This document shows positions 1 to 7,843 of a stretch of 15,129 nucleotides of DNA, one piece after another. A program made the position numbers and the translations under genes. Source of the stretch: Candidatus Kuenenia stuttgartensis (GTDB taxonomy: Bacteria; Planctomycetota; Planctomycetia; Isosphaerales; Isosphaeraceae). Where the stretch lies: positions 1 to 15,129 of the forward strand of contig CAMCFM010000044.1 of NCBI GenBank assembly GCA_945874095.1, read 5' to 3'. Every line of letters starts with the position of its first letter. Position 1 is the stretch's first letter. The notes beneath the pieces were generated by a model. The model had not been told where the DNA came from. It was given only the letters and a program-made list of their open reading frames with translations, and made no database searches.

Positions 1-2354
1 GGATGGCTTGGTGCTTCGCTCTGGCTCCCTAAATCTTCAGCAGTTGCAACCAGTCCAGTACCAAAATAAGATTGCCAGACACGATTGACGATCGAACGAG
101 CTGTGGTCGGCGCATTTCGATCTGAAAGCCATTTTGCAAATTGCAATCGCGGTTCTTCACCCGACTCTGAATCCAAATGATTCAGGAATGCCGGTACGCC
201 TGTGTTCACCACCTCTTTAGGTTTTAAAAAGTCGCCGCGTTCCAGACGATATGTCGGCCTCATCTTTCGACGCTGAGATAAAACCAGTTGCGAAGAGCCT
301 TGTGGATGCTCGCTCCAGGACTTCTCGATCACATCGTTGATATTCTTGAATTCCGGATGAATGGTACGCCAGTGGCTGAATATTGTCCCAATTTGCATTT
401 CCGTGCGTTTCGAAGGCTCAATGGCAAGTGCTTCGCGAACTCGACCAGGGATCGGGTCGCTTGCGACATCACTCTCCGAACTCACGGATAATCGAAATCG
501 ACCAAGATTGTTATTCTGATTATCATCCGAATTCCAACCACCATGACTCTGGTTCAACTTGATCGTAATCAATGCACCTTCAGGTAGTTCGACAGACTTT
601 TCCAAAACGAAAACGGCTTGGCGAGGCACATTCGAGCGGCCATAGCCGATGTCTGTCGTCCAGGCTGTCTCCACTTTATCATCAATCGCATATTCCACTG
701 GCCCGGTCACACGCTTCACCGTTGTTTTGTCATTAAAAGCAGGATCTAAAATCTTCTCAGAAGGATTTGCATCAGAACTTGCCTTAATAATCTTGATTTT
801 TTTGGCTTCTCCAGGCTTCCCCTTAGGGCCAATCATGACACTGAATTCGGATAGACCAAAAAGCCCATAAATCGATCGACCAGGCCCATTTAATGGTAAA
901 TCCTGATCGTTTAAAAGCTCCAATTTGACAGACGAGATTTTCTTCATGCCCGTCTCAGCCGAAAATTCCGTAGTGTGCTTGGTGGGAGCATATCCCGCAG
1001 CTAAAATCGAACCATCTTCAAGCAGATAATGTTTCTGTCCACCACTCGCATCAAGCGATGGCCTGAGTATTTCCCAATCGGTTTTTACAGTTTTCCGGCC
1101 ATTTATTTCTTGCTCCCATTTGGCCATTCGCGTTTGCCAATCTGGATTCTGCTCGCGCAATCGGTCCTCAGCCTCGCGAACCTTGCCAAGAACTTCGGCC
1201 CTTTTAAGTTCCTGATCAGGCGTGTAAGCAGCGGTTGTAGATTCATGAGAATTGTTCAAATATGCAAAAATGCCGTAATATTCAGCTTGTGTCAGTGGAT
1301 CGAATTTATGGTTATGGCACTGGGCACATTGTATGGTTAGTCCAAGTATTGACTTGCCAACGGCATCCATCCTGTCGAACATGGCTTCCATTCGAAATTG
1401 CTCAGGATCAATCCCGCCTTCCTCATTAATCATCGAGTTACGTAAAAATCCGGTCGCAATGCGTTGTGAATCGGTTGCATCAGGCAAAAGATCACCGGCA
1501 ATCTGTTCAACAATAAATTTATCGTAGGGTAAATCACGGTTAAATGCTTTTACAACCCAGTCCCGCCATGCCCAGACTTGCCGCCCCTTGTCTTTCTCAT
1601 AGCCATCCGAGTCCGCGTATCTGGCTGCATCAAGCCACATCTGTGCCCACTTTTCACCATAATGTGGGGAATCAAGCAGTTTCTTCACCAATTTCTGGTC
1701 CGCGTCAGGCGAGCTGTCTAATATGATGGAATCGAGCTCCTGAGGGCTTGGTGGAAGGCCTGTCAGATCAAGATACAATCGTCGAACCCGTGTCGCTCGG
1801 TTCGCCACCTCATTCGGTTCCAGATGATCATCTTCAAGACGTTTTTGAATGAATGAATCTATCGGATTGCGAATCTGAGTTGGGTTTTTTACAGACGGAA
1901 TCTCTGGCTTGACTGGAGCAAGAAATGACCAGTGATCAGCCCACGGAGCACCTGCCGAAATCCAGTCTCTGAGCACGGCTTTTTCTTGAGCATTCAAGGA
2001 CTTGCCAGAGTTCGCCGGAGGCATGACTTCGTCATTCTCCAGGCTGATCACGCGTGCATAAATCAAACTCTCGTCGGGCTTTCCGGGTGCTATCGGAACA
2101 CCTGAATCACGCATGGCATAAGCATCTGTTTTCGAATCAAGCCGGAATTTACTTTTCCGTTTCTTTTCGTCAGGACCATGACAAGAAAAGCATTTGTCCG
2201 ATAAAATATTCCGCACCTGCTGAATCTTGTCCCGGCTGAAAGCGGAGGCTTTTATTTCTTCACCTTGAAGTTGAGTGTTCGCAGAAAAAAGCAATGCGAT
2301 GAGAAGTAATCGTTTGACAGATAATCGAGAGTTCGAAAATAGAAGTCGTTTCAT
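1..2354 (-). CDS. PSCyt1-DUF1549-DUF1553 (PSD1) secreted cytochrome-like protein, C-terminus cut by window edge
   Basis: Reading from the ATG at 2354 gives 784 codons with no stop; the frame runs off the window start, so the C-terminus is missing. Residues 1-30 look like a signal peptide (basic start, then LLLIALLF). A cytochrome-type CFSCH motif lies at residues 55-59, followed by the PSCyt1 hallmark of a PGKP...MPP stretch. The DUF1549 (PSCyt2) domain follows, with GLPPSP, a Y-A-D-S-D-G-Y segment and a second CxxCH (CAQCH, residues 343-347). About 300 residues then separate it from the start of DUF1553 (NTGVPAFL ... VNRVWQ). Part of that insert (IDDKVETAWTTD ... HGGWNSDDNQ) resembles a discoidin-like beta-sandwich. 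Such proteins are abundant in planctomycetes, exported, and of unproven biochemical function. Family assignment is firm; role is unknown. No strong ribosome binding site precedes the start. The gene is divergent from the sulfatase at 2851. Confidence 0.93.
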   Translation of the reverse strand, partial: MKRLLFSNSRLSVKRLLLIALLFSANTQLQGEEIKASAFSRDKIQQVRNILSDKCFSCHGPDEKKRKSKFRLDSKTDAYAMRDSGVPIAPGKPDESLIYARVISLENDEVMPPANSGKSLNAQEKAVLRDWISAGAPWADHWSFLAPVKPEIPSVKNPTQIRNPIDSFIQKRLEDDHLEPNEVANRATRVRRLYLDLTGLPPSPQELDSIILDSSPDADQKLVKKLLDSPHYGEKWAQMWLDAARYADSDGYEKDKGRQVWAWRDWVVKAFNRDLPYDKFIVEQIAGDLLPDATDSQRIATGFLRNSMINEEGGIDPEQFRMEAMFDRMDAVGKSILGLTIQCAQCHNHKFDPLTQAEYYGIFAYLNNSHESTTAAYTPDQELKRAEVLGKVREAEDRLREQNPDWQTRMAKWEQEINGRKTVKTDWEILRPSLDASGGQKHYLLEDGSILAAGYAPTKHTTEFSAETGMKKISSVKLELLNDQDLPLNGPGRSIYGLFGLSEFSVMIGPKGKPGEAKKIKIIKASSDANPSEKILDPAFNDKTTVKRVTGPVEYAIDDKVETAWTTDIGYGRSNVPRQAVFVLEKSVELPEGALITIKLNQSHGGWNSDDNQNNNLGRFRLSVSSESDVASDPIPGRVREALAIEPSKRTEMQIGTIFSHWRTIHPEFKNINDVIEKSWSEHPQGSSQLVLSQRRKMRPTYRLERGDFLKPKEVVNTGVPAFLNHLDSESGEEPRLQFAKWLSDRNAPTTARSIVNRVWQSYFGTGLVATAEDLGSQSEAPSH

Positions 2355-2543
2355 GGGAGCGTCCCGCTTCGAATTCTAGATAGAGGATAGTGTTGGCGTG
2401 CTCTAGGACACTTTACCACTTTCTGAGCAAAATGAATAGGGTTTTTTCACTATACACCTCTCATTCTGAAATCTGGAGTTTTAGGCTGAGATTTGAAGCG
2501 GAGCCCAACGGCGATTCATAATCATTAAATAGACAACATGTTA

Positions 2544-2687
2544 TGTAGGCCATGTCCCCTGACATGGCGGGCTTTGGCTTTATTTTTCAGAACGACGCAA
2601 ATTGTTCTGGTGTAATCCTTTAAATACGTATTCATTGGAAAGGCGAAAACCCGCCCGGTCAGGGGACGTCAGGGGACCGGGCCTACA
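2544..2687. repeat. Inverted pair of GTAG-headed palindromes (REP doublet / REPIN-like element)
   Basis: The left arm (2544-2581) begins TGTAGGC and holds a perfect 8-bp stem (2549-2556 with 2561-2568) around CCCT. The right arm, read on the minus strand from 2687 to 2639, also begins TGTAGGC. It shares the GTCCCCTGAC core and a GGCGGG-T-rich tail with the left arm. The right palindrome has a 7-bp stem (2654-2660 with 2675-2681), and its loop is enlarged by an exact tandem copy of a 10-bp unit (2658-2667 and 2668-2677). The spacer contains two more palindromes: CAGAAC...GTTCTG (2588-2609) and AATACGTATT (2623-2632). A GTAG tetranucleotide before an imperfect palindrome, in inverted pairs, is the signature of REP sequences mobilised by RAYT transposases. 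No transposase is present here. The structure is seen directly; RAYT mobility is inferred. Confidence 0.72.
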
Positions 2688-2836
2688 GAAATCCGATTCT
2701 GAGAGTGATTGGGCTTTAAATCCTACTGATTGTAAAACGAAAGGCTGGTTGTCACCAAGAAAATATGGTATCTCTAAATGTTAAGAATCAACGGTTCAAG
2801 CTCCCAGTCCAGCTCCCGACTGAAGTGTCGCTCAAT

Positions 2837-2844
2837 GAAAGGGA
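2837..2844 (+). promoter_or_regulatory. Ribosome binding site of the sulfatase gene
   Basis: GAAAGGGA ends 6 bases before the ATG at 2851 and supports that start over the second in-frame ATG two codons later. Confidence 0.6.
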
Positions 2845-2850
2845 TCAGAT

Positions 2851-4386
2851 ATGAATATGAATCGAAAAACGATATGTTTTGTGATGATGGTATTGAGTTT
2901 CGACTTAGTGGGATCATCGACAGAGATGATTGCTGGCGAACGCCCACTTAATATAATATTCCTCATAGCCGACGACCTGGGATACGGTGATATTGGACCA
3001 TTTGGGCAGACAAAGATTAAAACACCAACGCTCGATAAACTTGCCAGTCAAGGGATGAAACTGACTCGGCACTATAGCGGAAATGCAGTTTGTGCGCCGA
3101 GTCGCTGTGTCCTCATGACGGGTCTCCATCCAGGTCATGCACAGATTAGGGATAATCGTGAAACGAAGCCGGAAGGGCAATTCCCACTCAAGGCTGGTAC
3201 GCGAAATCTGGCTCGGATTCTTTATGAGAATGGATATGCAACGGGTGGGTTTGGAAAGTGGGGGCTAGGCGCTCCAGAAACCGATGGTAGACCATCGAAA
3301 CAAGGATTTGATCGATTTTTTGGATACAACTGTCAAGCGAAAGCCCATAATAACTACCCGACATATTTATGGGATAATGATCAAAAAGTCGAGATTAAAA
3401 ACCCCGCCTTTTCTGCTCATCAAAAACTGCCTGCGAGTACTGACTTAAATGATCCGGATCAGTATCAGAAATATTCTGGAAAATTTTATGGAATGGACTT
3501 GATCACAGATGAATCGCTGAAATTTATCGAGCAAAATCGCAACAGGCCGTTCTTTCTTTACTATCCAACAATTGTGCCACACCTTGCGCTTCAGGTACCT
3601 GGCGATTCGCTTGGTGAATATGAGGGAAAACTTCAGGATTCACCATATGACGGATCACGTGGTTATTTACCAAACTATAGCCCTCACGCGACTTATGCTG
3701 CCATGGTGACTCGTATGGATATGTCCATTGGTCGCATTCTGGAAAAGCTCGAATCACTTGGTCTGACCCATAATACGATCGTTGTTTTTACGTCAGATAA
3801 TGGGCCGCTTTATAACAGGCTAGGTGGTACAGACACAGATTTCTTTCAATCCGCACGTGATTTGAGAGGCAGAAAAGGCTCGCTTTATGAAGGCGGAGTG
3901 CGAGTCCCAACGATCGTAAAATTTCCTGGAAAGGTTCTTGGAAATACCACTTCAGCGCACATGACTGGCTTCGAAGACTGGTTACCAACCCTATTGACAC
4001 TGGCAGGTTTAAAATCGAAAATTCCCAATGGGCTAGATGGCATCGACTTCTCGAATATATTATTGGGACAATCTCAATTACCTCGGCCGTTTTTATACCG
4101 TGAATTTCCAGGATATGGAGGACAGCAAGCCGTCTGGTCTGGGAAATGGAAGGCTGTTCGCCAAAATCTGAACCGGCAAAAATCATTCGAACCAAACGCG
4201 GAAAAACGGATTCATGAATCGAAATTTTCCATGAAAACAGAACTTTATGATCTCGAAAAAGATCCTTCAGAGTCTGAAAATGTGGCGGACCGGAATCCTG
4301 AAATGATGAGCAAGTTGGAAAAAGTCATGAAAAGTGAGCATCAAAATAACCCGGTGTTTCCATTCCCTATTCTGGATAATCATTAA
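2851..4386 (+). CDS. Secreted sulfatase (arylsulfatase A-like, formylglycine-dependent)
   Basis: This 511-aa protein hydrolyses a sulfate ester; the natural substrate, probably a sulfated glycan, cannot be read from sequence. A hydrophobic N-terminus (about residues 8-28) suggests export. The core motifs are in order. IADDLG gives metal ligands D41 and D42. CAPSR (81-85) is the C-x-P-S-R signature whose Cys becomes formylglycine by a separate maturase. GKWG (135-138) supplies the active-site Lys, H244 (IVPHL) is a likely catalytic His, and TSDNG (314-318) supplies D316 and N317. RKGSLYEGG follows at 341-349. The His of the usual GKWH motif is Gly here, a variant I recall from other planctomycete sulfatases. 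Length is normal for the family. A C-terminal LYDLEKDPSE motif, typical of the family's C-terminal subdomain, is present. The gene ends 44 bp from the convergent operon; no clear terminator is visible between them. Confidence 0.96.
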   Translation: MNMNRKTICFVMMVLSFDLVGSSTEMIAGERPLNIIFLIADDLGYGDIGPFGQTKIKTPTLDKLASQGMKLTRHYSGNAVCAPSRCVLMTGLHPGHAQIRDNRETKPEGQFPLKAGTRNLARILYENGYATGGFGKWGLGAPETDGRPSKQGFDRFFGYNCQAKAHNNYPTYLWDNDQKVEIKNPAFSAHQKLPASTDLNDPDQYQKYSGKFYGMDLITDESLKFIEQNRNRPFFLYYPTIVPHLALQVPGDSLGEYEGKLQDSPYDGSRGYLPNYSPHATYAAMVTRMDMSIGRILEKLESLGLTHNTIVVFTSDNGPLYNRLGGTDTDFFQSARDLRGRKGSLYEGGVRVPTIVKFPGKVLGNTTSAHMTGFEDWLPTLLTLAGLKSKIPNGLDGIDFSNILLGQSQLPRPFLYREFPGYGGQQAVWSGKWKAVRQNLNRQKSFEPNAEKRIHESKFSMKTELYDLEKDPSESENVADRNPEMMSKLEKVMKSEHQNNPVFPFPILDNH

Positions 4387-4430
4387 CACCAGAGCATGGA
4401 AAAGCGTCTTACTTTACATCGTATTGACGA

Positions 4431-6743
4431 CTATTTCATGATGACTTTGTTAAGTTTGACAGTTCCTTCCTGGATATGGAGGAACTCGTCCGACTTGATT
4501 TGTGAATACGACTCGATAATTCCACTTGGCCAGGTGATTTTAAGTTCATCGACCAAAGTCGCAAGATCAAGCCCTAAATGAACGAACAGGCTGTTGCCAC
4601 CAAAGCTGGAGCCGGAACTTACAGTACGATAAATTTTACGATGGCTTCCATCTGGTAAACGGAAACTTGCTTCAACCTTTGCGCCAATCGCAGATCGATT
4701 TGATTTTGTGCCTTCGAGTTTGAGTTTTAGCCAGTGTCTGCCATGACTTTGATTTTCAAAAAAGACATTATGAGACTTATCTGCCGGTGTCTGGCCACCG
4801 GTCTGGACAAATAGGTCGAGATCTCCATCAGAATCGCCATCTGCAAATGAGACTCCATGCCCTTTTTGTAAATGTCCTGTTCCGGTTTCCACCGTTGTAT
4901 CTTGAAACTTCTGGCCGTTGACATTTCTGAACATTCGGTTAGGGATGATTATGGAATAAGGAGGACGACCTGTTGCAAGATAAAAATCGAGGTTTCCATC
5001 GTTATCATAATCGTCAAAGTTTGATCCCATCGGTAGTGTCACAAAATTTAAACCAGCCTGATTGGTAACATCCACAAAACCTTTTTCGCCAATATTCCGA
5101 TAAAGCCTGGGTCGTTCAGCTTTTTCCGGATTCTGCCCCGACATATCCATGACAATTTCCTGTAAACTTGCGCCAAATCCTGCAACAAAAAGGTCTTGCA
5201 GGCCGTCATTGTCATAATCCCAGAACCAGCATGAAAAGCTTCTAACAGGCTCTGTTAAATTCAGTTCAGGTGCAACGTCGTTGAAAGTCCCATCACCAAG
5301 ATTCTTATAGAGCCGATTAAATCCATTCATATTACTAACGTATAAGTCAGGTTTGCCGTCATTATTATAATCGCCAAAAACCACGCCTTTAGCCCAGGCC
5401 TGATTTGTCACTCCTGCTTTTTCAGCAACATCAACGAAGGTCCCATCACCGTTATTTCGATAGAGTCTATTATGATTCAAAGCGGTTGAATTTCTGTCAT
5501 GATATTCACCAGCGACGTATAAATCGAGGTCACCATCCAGGTCATAATCGCCCCAGGTTGCTGACTGTGTTGCAATTGGCTCGCCAAGACCCGCATTTAC
5601 AGTGACATCATCAAATGTTCCATCCCCTTTGTTTCGAAGTAAACTGAGCCGATAAGGTGTTTCCCATCCGCCTCTTAATAACAGCGCATCTAAATCACCA
5701 TCGTTATCGTAATCTGCAGATGATGTATTAACGGCCATACGTTGTTGGTCTAAATCAGACTTGTTTCCAATGTCATCATAGGTTTTGTCGGCTTTTTGGA
5801 CAAATAGGGAAGCTCCACGGTTCCAGTCACCAGATGTGATGAAAAGGTCAGGCCGGTGATCGCCATTAAAGTCGTCCCAAATACTCCCGCCGAGCATATT
5901 TGGTCCACGCAGGCCAACACCAGTCTCTTGTGTTGTGTTGAGAAACAATTTCGGTTTTGTATGAATCGGGTCAATATTCCAACTTGAATCGAGTGCAATC
6001 AAATGATTATGAGCAGACGTCTTTTCACCTATGGTTAATCGTGCGACATGTTCCATCCATTTGACACCGACATCGTCTGGCCTTAATTTTAAGTAATTCT
6101 GAAAAAGCTGAATCGCTGATCTTGATCCACTCTGATTCTGGTGAACAGCTTCATTCGCGAGTGGATAAATGCATGTGGATGCCCCAACACATGCGACACA
6201 ATTCTCTTGTTCGCCAGCTCTTAGGGCAGCTATACCTCTGAGCGCAATCAAATTTGCGCGGAATTCTCGGGGGATATTAGGGTTTTCTTCGTCGGCTTTA
6301 AGAAACAGTTTGTCTGCTTCCTGAAAATGTCCTTCATACATTTCCAGAAGCCCCATAAACAATATGAGAATTGATCGCCTTTCATCGAAATCCACAGGCT
6401 TTATCTGCTGATTCTCAAGCGTTTCCAACTGCGATTGAATTTCGCTCTTTCCTTTAGAATACCGATCATGGGCGGATTTATAACACAAATCAAGGTTGGT
6501 TCGGTCGAGAATCTCCGGGGTATACGGAAACGCAATCCCATAACCACTATCATCGACAAACTGGTCGGAAATTAATGTGACACGGGGGTCTGATCGCTGA
6601 GTCCTTTCTGTGTTGGGTTTTAAGGGACGAATCACCTTTGATGAAAATATATTGCTTGAACTGATTAACAGAGCAAAGATGGCGCACATCAGTACGCCTA
6701 ATGCAATGATTGTTGAATTCTGTTTGCGTTTAGGAACACTCAC
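4431..6743 (-). CDS. CRTAC1-family protein: membrane-anchored helical/TPR + seven FG-GAP/VCBS repeats + ASPIC/UnbV domain (operon gene 4)
   Basis: This 770-aa protein starts with GTG, which overlaps the upstream stop as GTGA. Residues 11-30 form one membrane segment or uncleaved signal, placing the rest outside the cytoplasm. Residues about 120-240 are TPR-like helices containing a Cys cluster, ENCVACVGASTC (181-191: C182, C185, C191), and a following H201. This resembles the ENC..H...SCI.P element I recall from CRTAC1-family proteins, but with an added CxxC. Seven Asp-rich loops of the D-x-D/N-x-D-G-x-x-D type occur at 291-299, 344-352, 399-407, 458-466, 509-517, 578-586 and 635-643. They are consistent with a seven-bladed calcium-binding propeller; the first loop has His at the Gly position. 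The ASPIC/UnbV domain follows (about 671-758: EGTKSNRSAIGAKV ... LKITWPSG). It is the last gene of the operon and distinct in architecture from the first two. An adhesion or scaffold role is inferred. Confidence 0.92.
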   Translation of the reverse strand: MSVPKRKQNSTIIALGVLMCAIFALLISSSNIFSSKVIRPLKPNTERTQRSDPRVTLISDQFVDDSGYGIAFPYTPEILDRTNLDLCYKSAHDRYSKGKSEIQSQLETLENQQIKPVDFDERRSILILFMGLLEMYEGHFQEADKLFLKADEENPNIPREFRANLIALRGIAALRAGEQENCVACVGASTCIYPLANEAVHQNQSGSRSAIQLFQNYLKLRPDDVGVKWMEHVARLTIGEKTSAHNHLIALDSSWNIDPIHTKPKLFLNTTQETGVGLRGPNMLGGSIWDDFNGDHRPDLFITSGDWNRGASLFVQKADKTYDDIGNKSDLDQQRMAVNTSSADYDNDGDLDALLLRGGWETPYRLSLLRNKGDGTFDDVTVNAGLGEPIATQSATWGDYDLDGDLDLYVAGEYHDRNSTALNHNRLYRNNGDGTFVDVAEKAGVTNQAWAKGVVFGDYNNDGKPDLYVSNMNGFNRLYKNLGDGTFNDVAPELNLTEPVRSFSCWFWDYDNDGLQDLFVAGFGASLQEIVMDMSGQNPEKAERPRLYRNIGEKGFVDVTNQAGLNFVTLPMGSNFDDYDNDGNLDFYLATGRPPYSIIIPNRMFRNVNGQKFQDTTVETGTGHLQKGHGVSFADGDSDGDLDLFVQTGGQTPADKSHNVFFENQSHGRHWLKLKLEGTKSNRSAIGAKVEASFRLPDGSHRKIYRTVSSGSSFGGNSLFVHLGLDLATLVDELKITWPSGIIESYSQIKSDEFLHIQEGTVKLNKVIMK

Positions 6744-7843
6744 TGTTCTGTTGCTCCCACGAAAGACTTTCCACCAACATCTTTAATATCACGCATAATT
6801 GCTGGAAGAATGGTGACACCGATTCGTTTTGCAGCTTCAGTGTTGACGACTGTGACATAATGGTCGCCCTCGACGAATGGGATCTTAGCTACTTCCTCGC
6901 CATTGATGATGCGTCCTAAACGTCGTCCCACCTCGAATCCAGTCCATCGAAGCCCTGGCTCTCTGGTGAAAATTGCGCCTTGTTCGGCTTGCCTGCTTAA
7001 CGTACCGAATATCGGTAGTTTTACTTTCTCTGCTTCATTGATTACGACCTGAGATTGAGATCCGAGTCCGTTTGTGAGCAGAATGGCTGATACATTTTTG
7101 GCCTTTAGCTCGCCCATCAATTTGGACCAATTCTGATTCTGCTGATATTCGGTCACAACAGATTCCACATCGGCCCAATTACATTTTAGCAAGGCATCTT
7201 TATGAATGACACTCAAGGAATTGGTAGGATCAAAAAGAACCGCCATCTTAGTAGCTTTTGGAAGGCTTCCACGTGCAATTTCGACTGTCAAAGTCAAGTG
7301 ATGAGGCAAGTAAGCTCCTGTGATATTTGGTTCATGCACAGTATCGGACTTGCCAAGTCCCATCGCAATCGGTTGATTCGCCATTGCAAAAACAATTGGC
7401 TTATTAATCTTTTTCTTCACTAAAATATCGGTAGTGGTGTCGAGTAATGTAGCAATGACATCCGCACCTTCGGAGAGCGACTTGTCAATCAGATCTGAGA
7501 TTGCATTGATATCACCTTTAGCATCATAATTCATCATCACATATTTAAGATGTGGAGTCATGGACTGTTTGATCCCAGCTTCAATATCTTTGTCCAACGC
7601 TTCGCTGCCGAAATCTGGGCTGCTGAGCCGAATGATAGCAACTTTTAATACTTTTGATTTAGCTGATTCATTCGAAGTCTTTGTAGGACTGACTGGTTTT
7701 GCAGAGACGGTTGGGGCAGTTTCTGAGCCACTGTCATTTTGACCACCGCATCCGACAATCAGTGTTGACACCAAGGTCAATAAAATCAGAAACTTGCTTC
7801 CGTATGCTGTGACCAGGCCGGTCCAAATCGGTTTCGTATTCAT
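6740..7843 (-). CDS. ABC_sub_bind-family (COG2984-like) substrate-binding lipoprotein, orphan (operon gene 3)
   Basis: This 367-aa protein begins with a lipoprotein signal (hydrophobic about 18-30, lipobox LIVGC, C32) and a Ser/Thr/Pro-rich linker (about 36-62). A two-lobed periplasmic binding fold follows. Lobe 1 starts at VLKVAIIRLSSPDFG and contains GADVIATLLDTTT and IVFAMANQPI. NITGAY (174-179) matches the N-x-T-G segment of this family, and MAVLFDPTNSLS opens the hinge/second lobe. VSAILLTN, LPIFG and GRRLGRIINGE follow, as in PF04392 proteins. Characterised relatives such as TrpX and TyrX bind aromatic amino acids, but no ligand can be assigned here. Relatives normally sit with a permease and an ATPase gene; neither is present. 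Instead the gene lies between CRTAC1-family genes with 4-bp overlaps on both sides. A sensory or ligand-presenting role in a complex with its neighbours is inferred. Confidence 0.88.
   Translation of the reverse strand: MNTKPIWTGLVTAYGSKFLILLTLVSTLIVGCGGQNDSGSETAPTVSAKPVSPTKTSNESAKSKVLKVAIIRLSSPDFGSEALDKDIEAGIKQSMTPHLKYVMMNYDAKGDINAISDLIDKSLSEGADVIATLLDTTTDILVKKKINKPIVFAMANQPIAMGLGKSDTVHEPNITGAYLPHHLTLTVEIARGSLPKATKMAVLFDPTNSLSVIHKDALLKCNWADVESVVTEYQQNQNWSKLMGELKAKNVSAILLTNGLGSQSQVVINEAEKVKLPIFGTLSRQAEQGAIFTREPGLRWTGFEVGRRLGRIINGEEVAKIPFVEGDHYVTVVNTEAAKRIGVTILPAIMRDIKDVGGKSFVGATEQ

Larger units (their letters stand above)
2355..2850. other. Intergenic region between divergent genes
   Basis: This 496-bp gap separates two divergent start codons, so it must hold promoters for both genes. 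I cannot place either promoter convincingly: only weak -10-like hexamers with poor -35 partners are visible. The one clear structure is the inverted palindrome pair at 2544-2687. Positions 2355-2543 and 2688-2836 show no gene or RNA that I can support. Confidence 0.7.

Noticed and set aside
2602..2784. Open frame of 60 codons on the plus strand in the intergenic region
   Set aside because: It runs through the right palindrome of the repeat and has no ribosome binding site or recognisable motif, so it is a chance frame.
4387..4430. Bidirectional terminator between the convergent sulfatase and operon
   Set aside because: Only 4-bp complementary stretches are found and there is no T-tract; termination there cannot be supported from the sequence.
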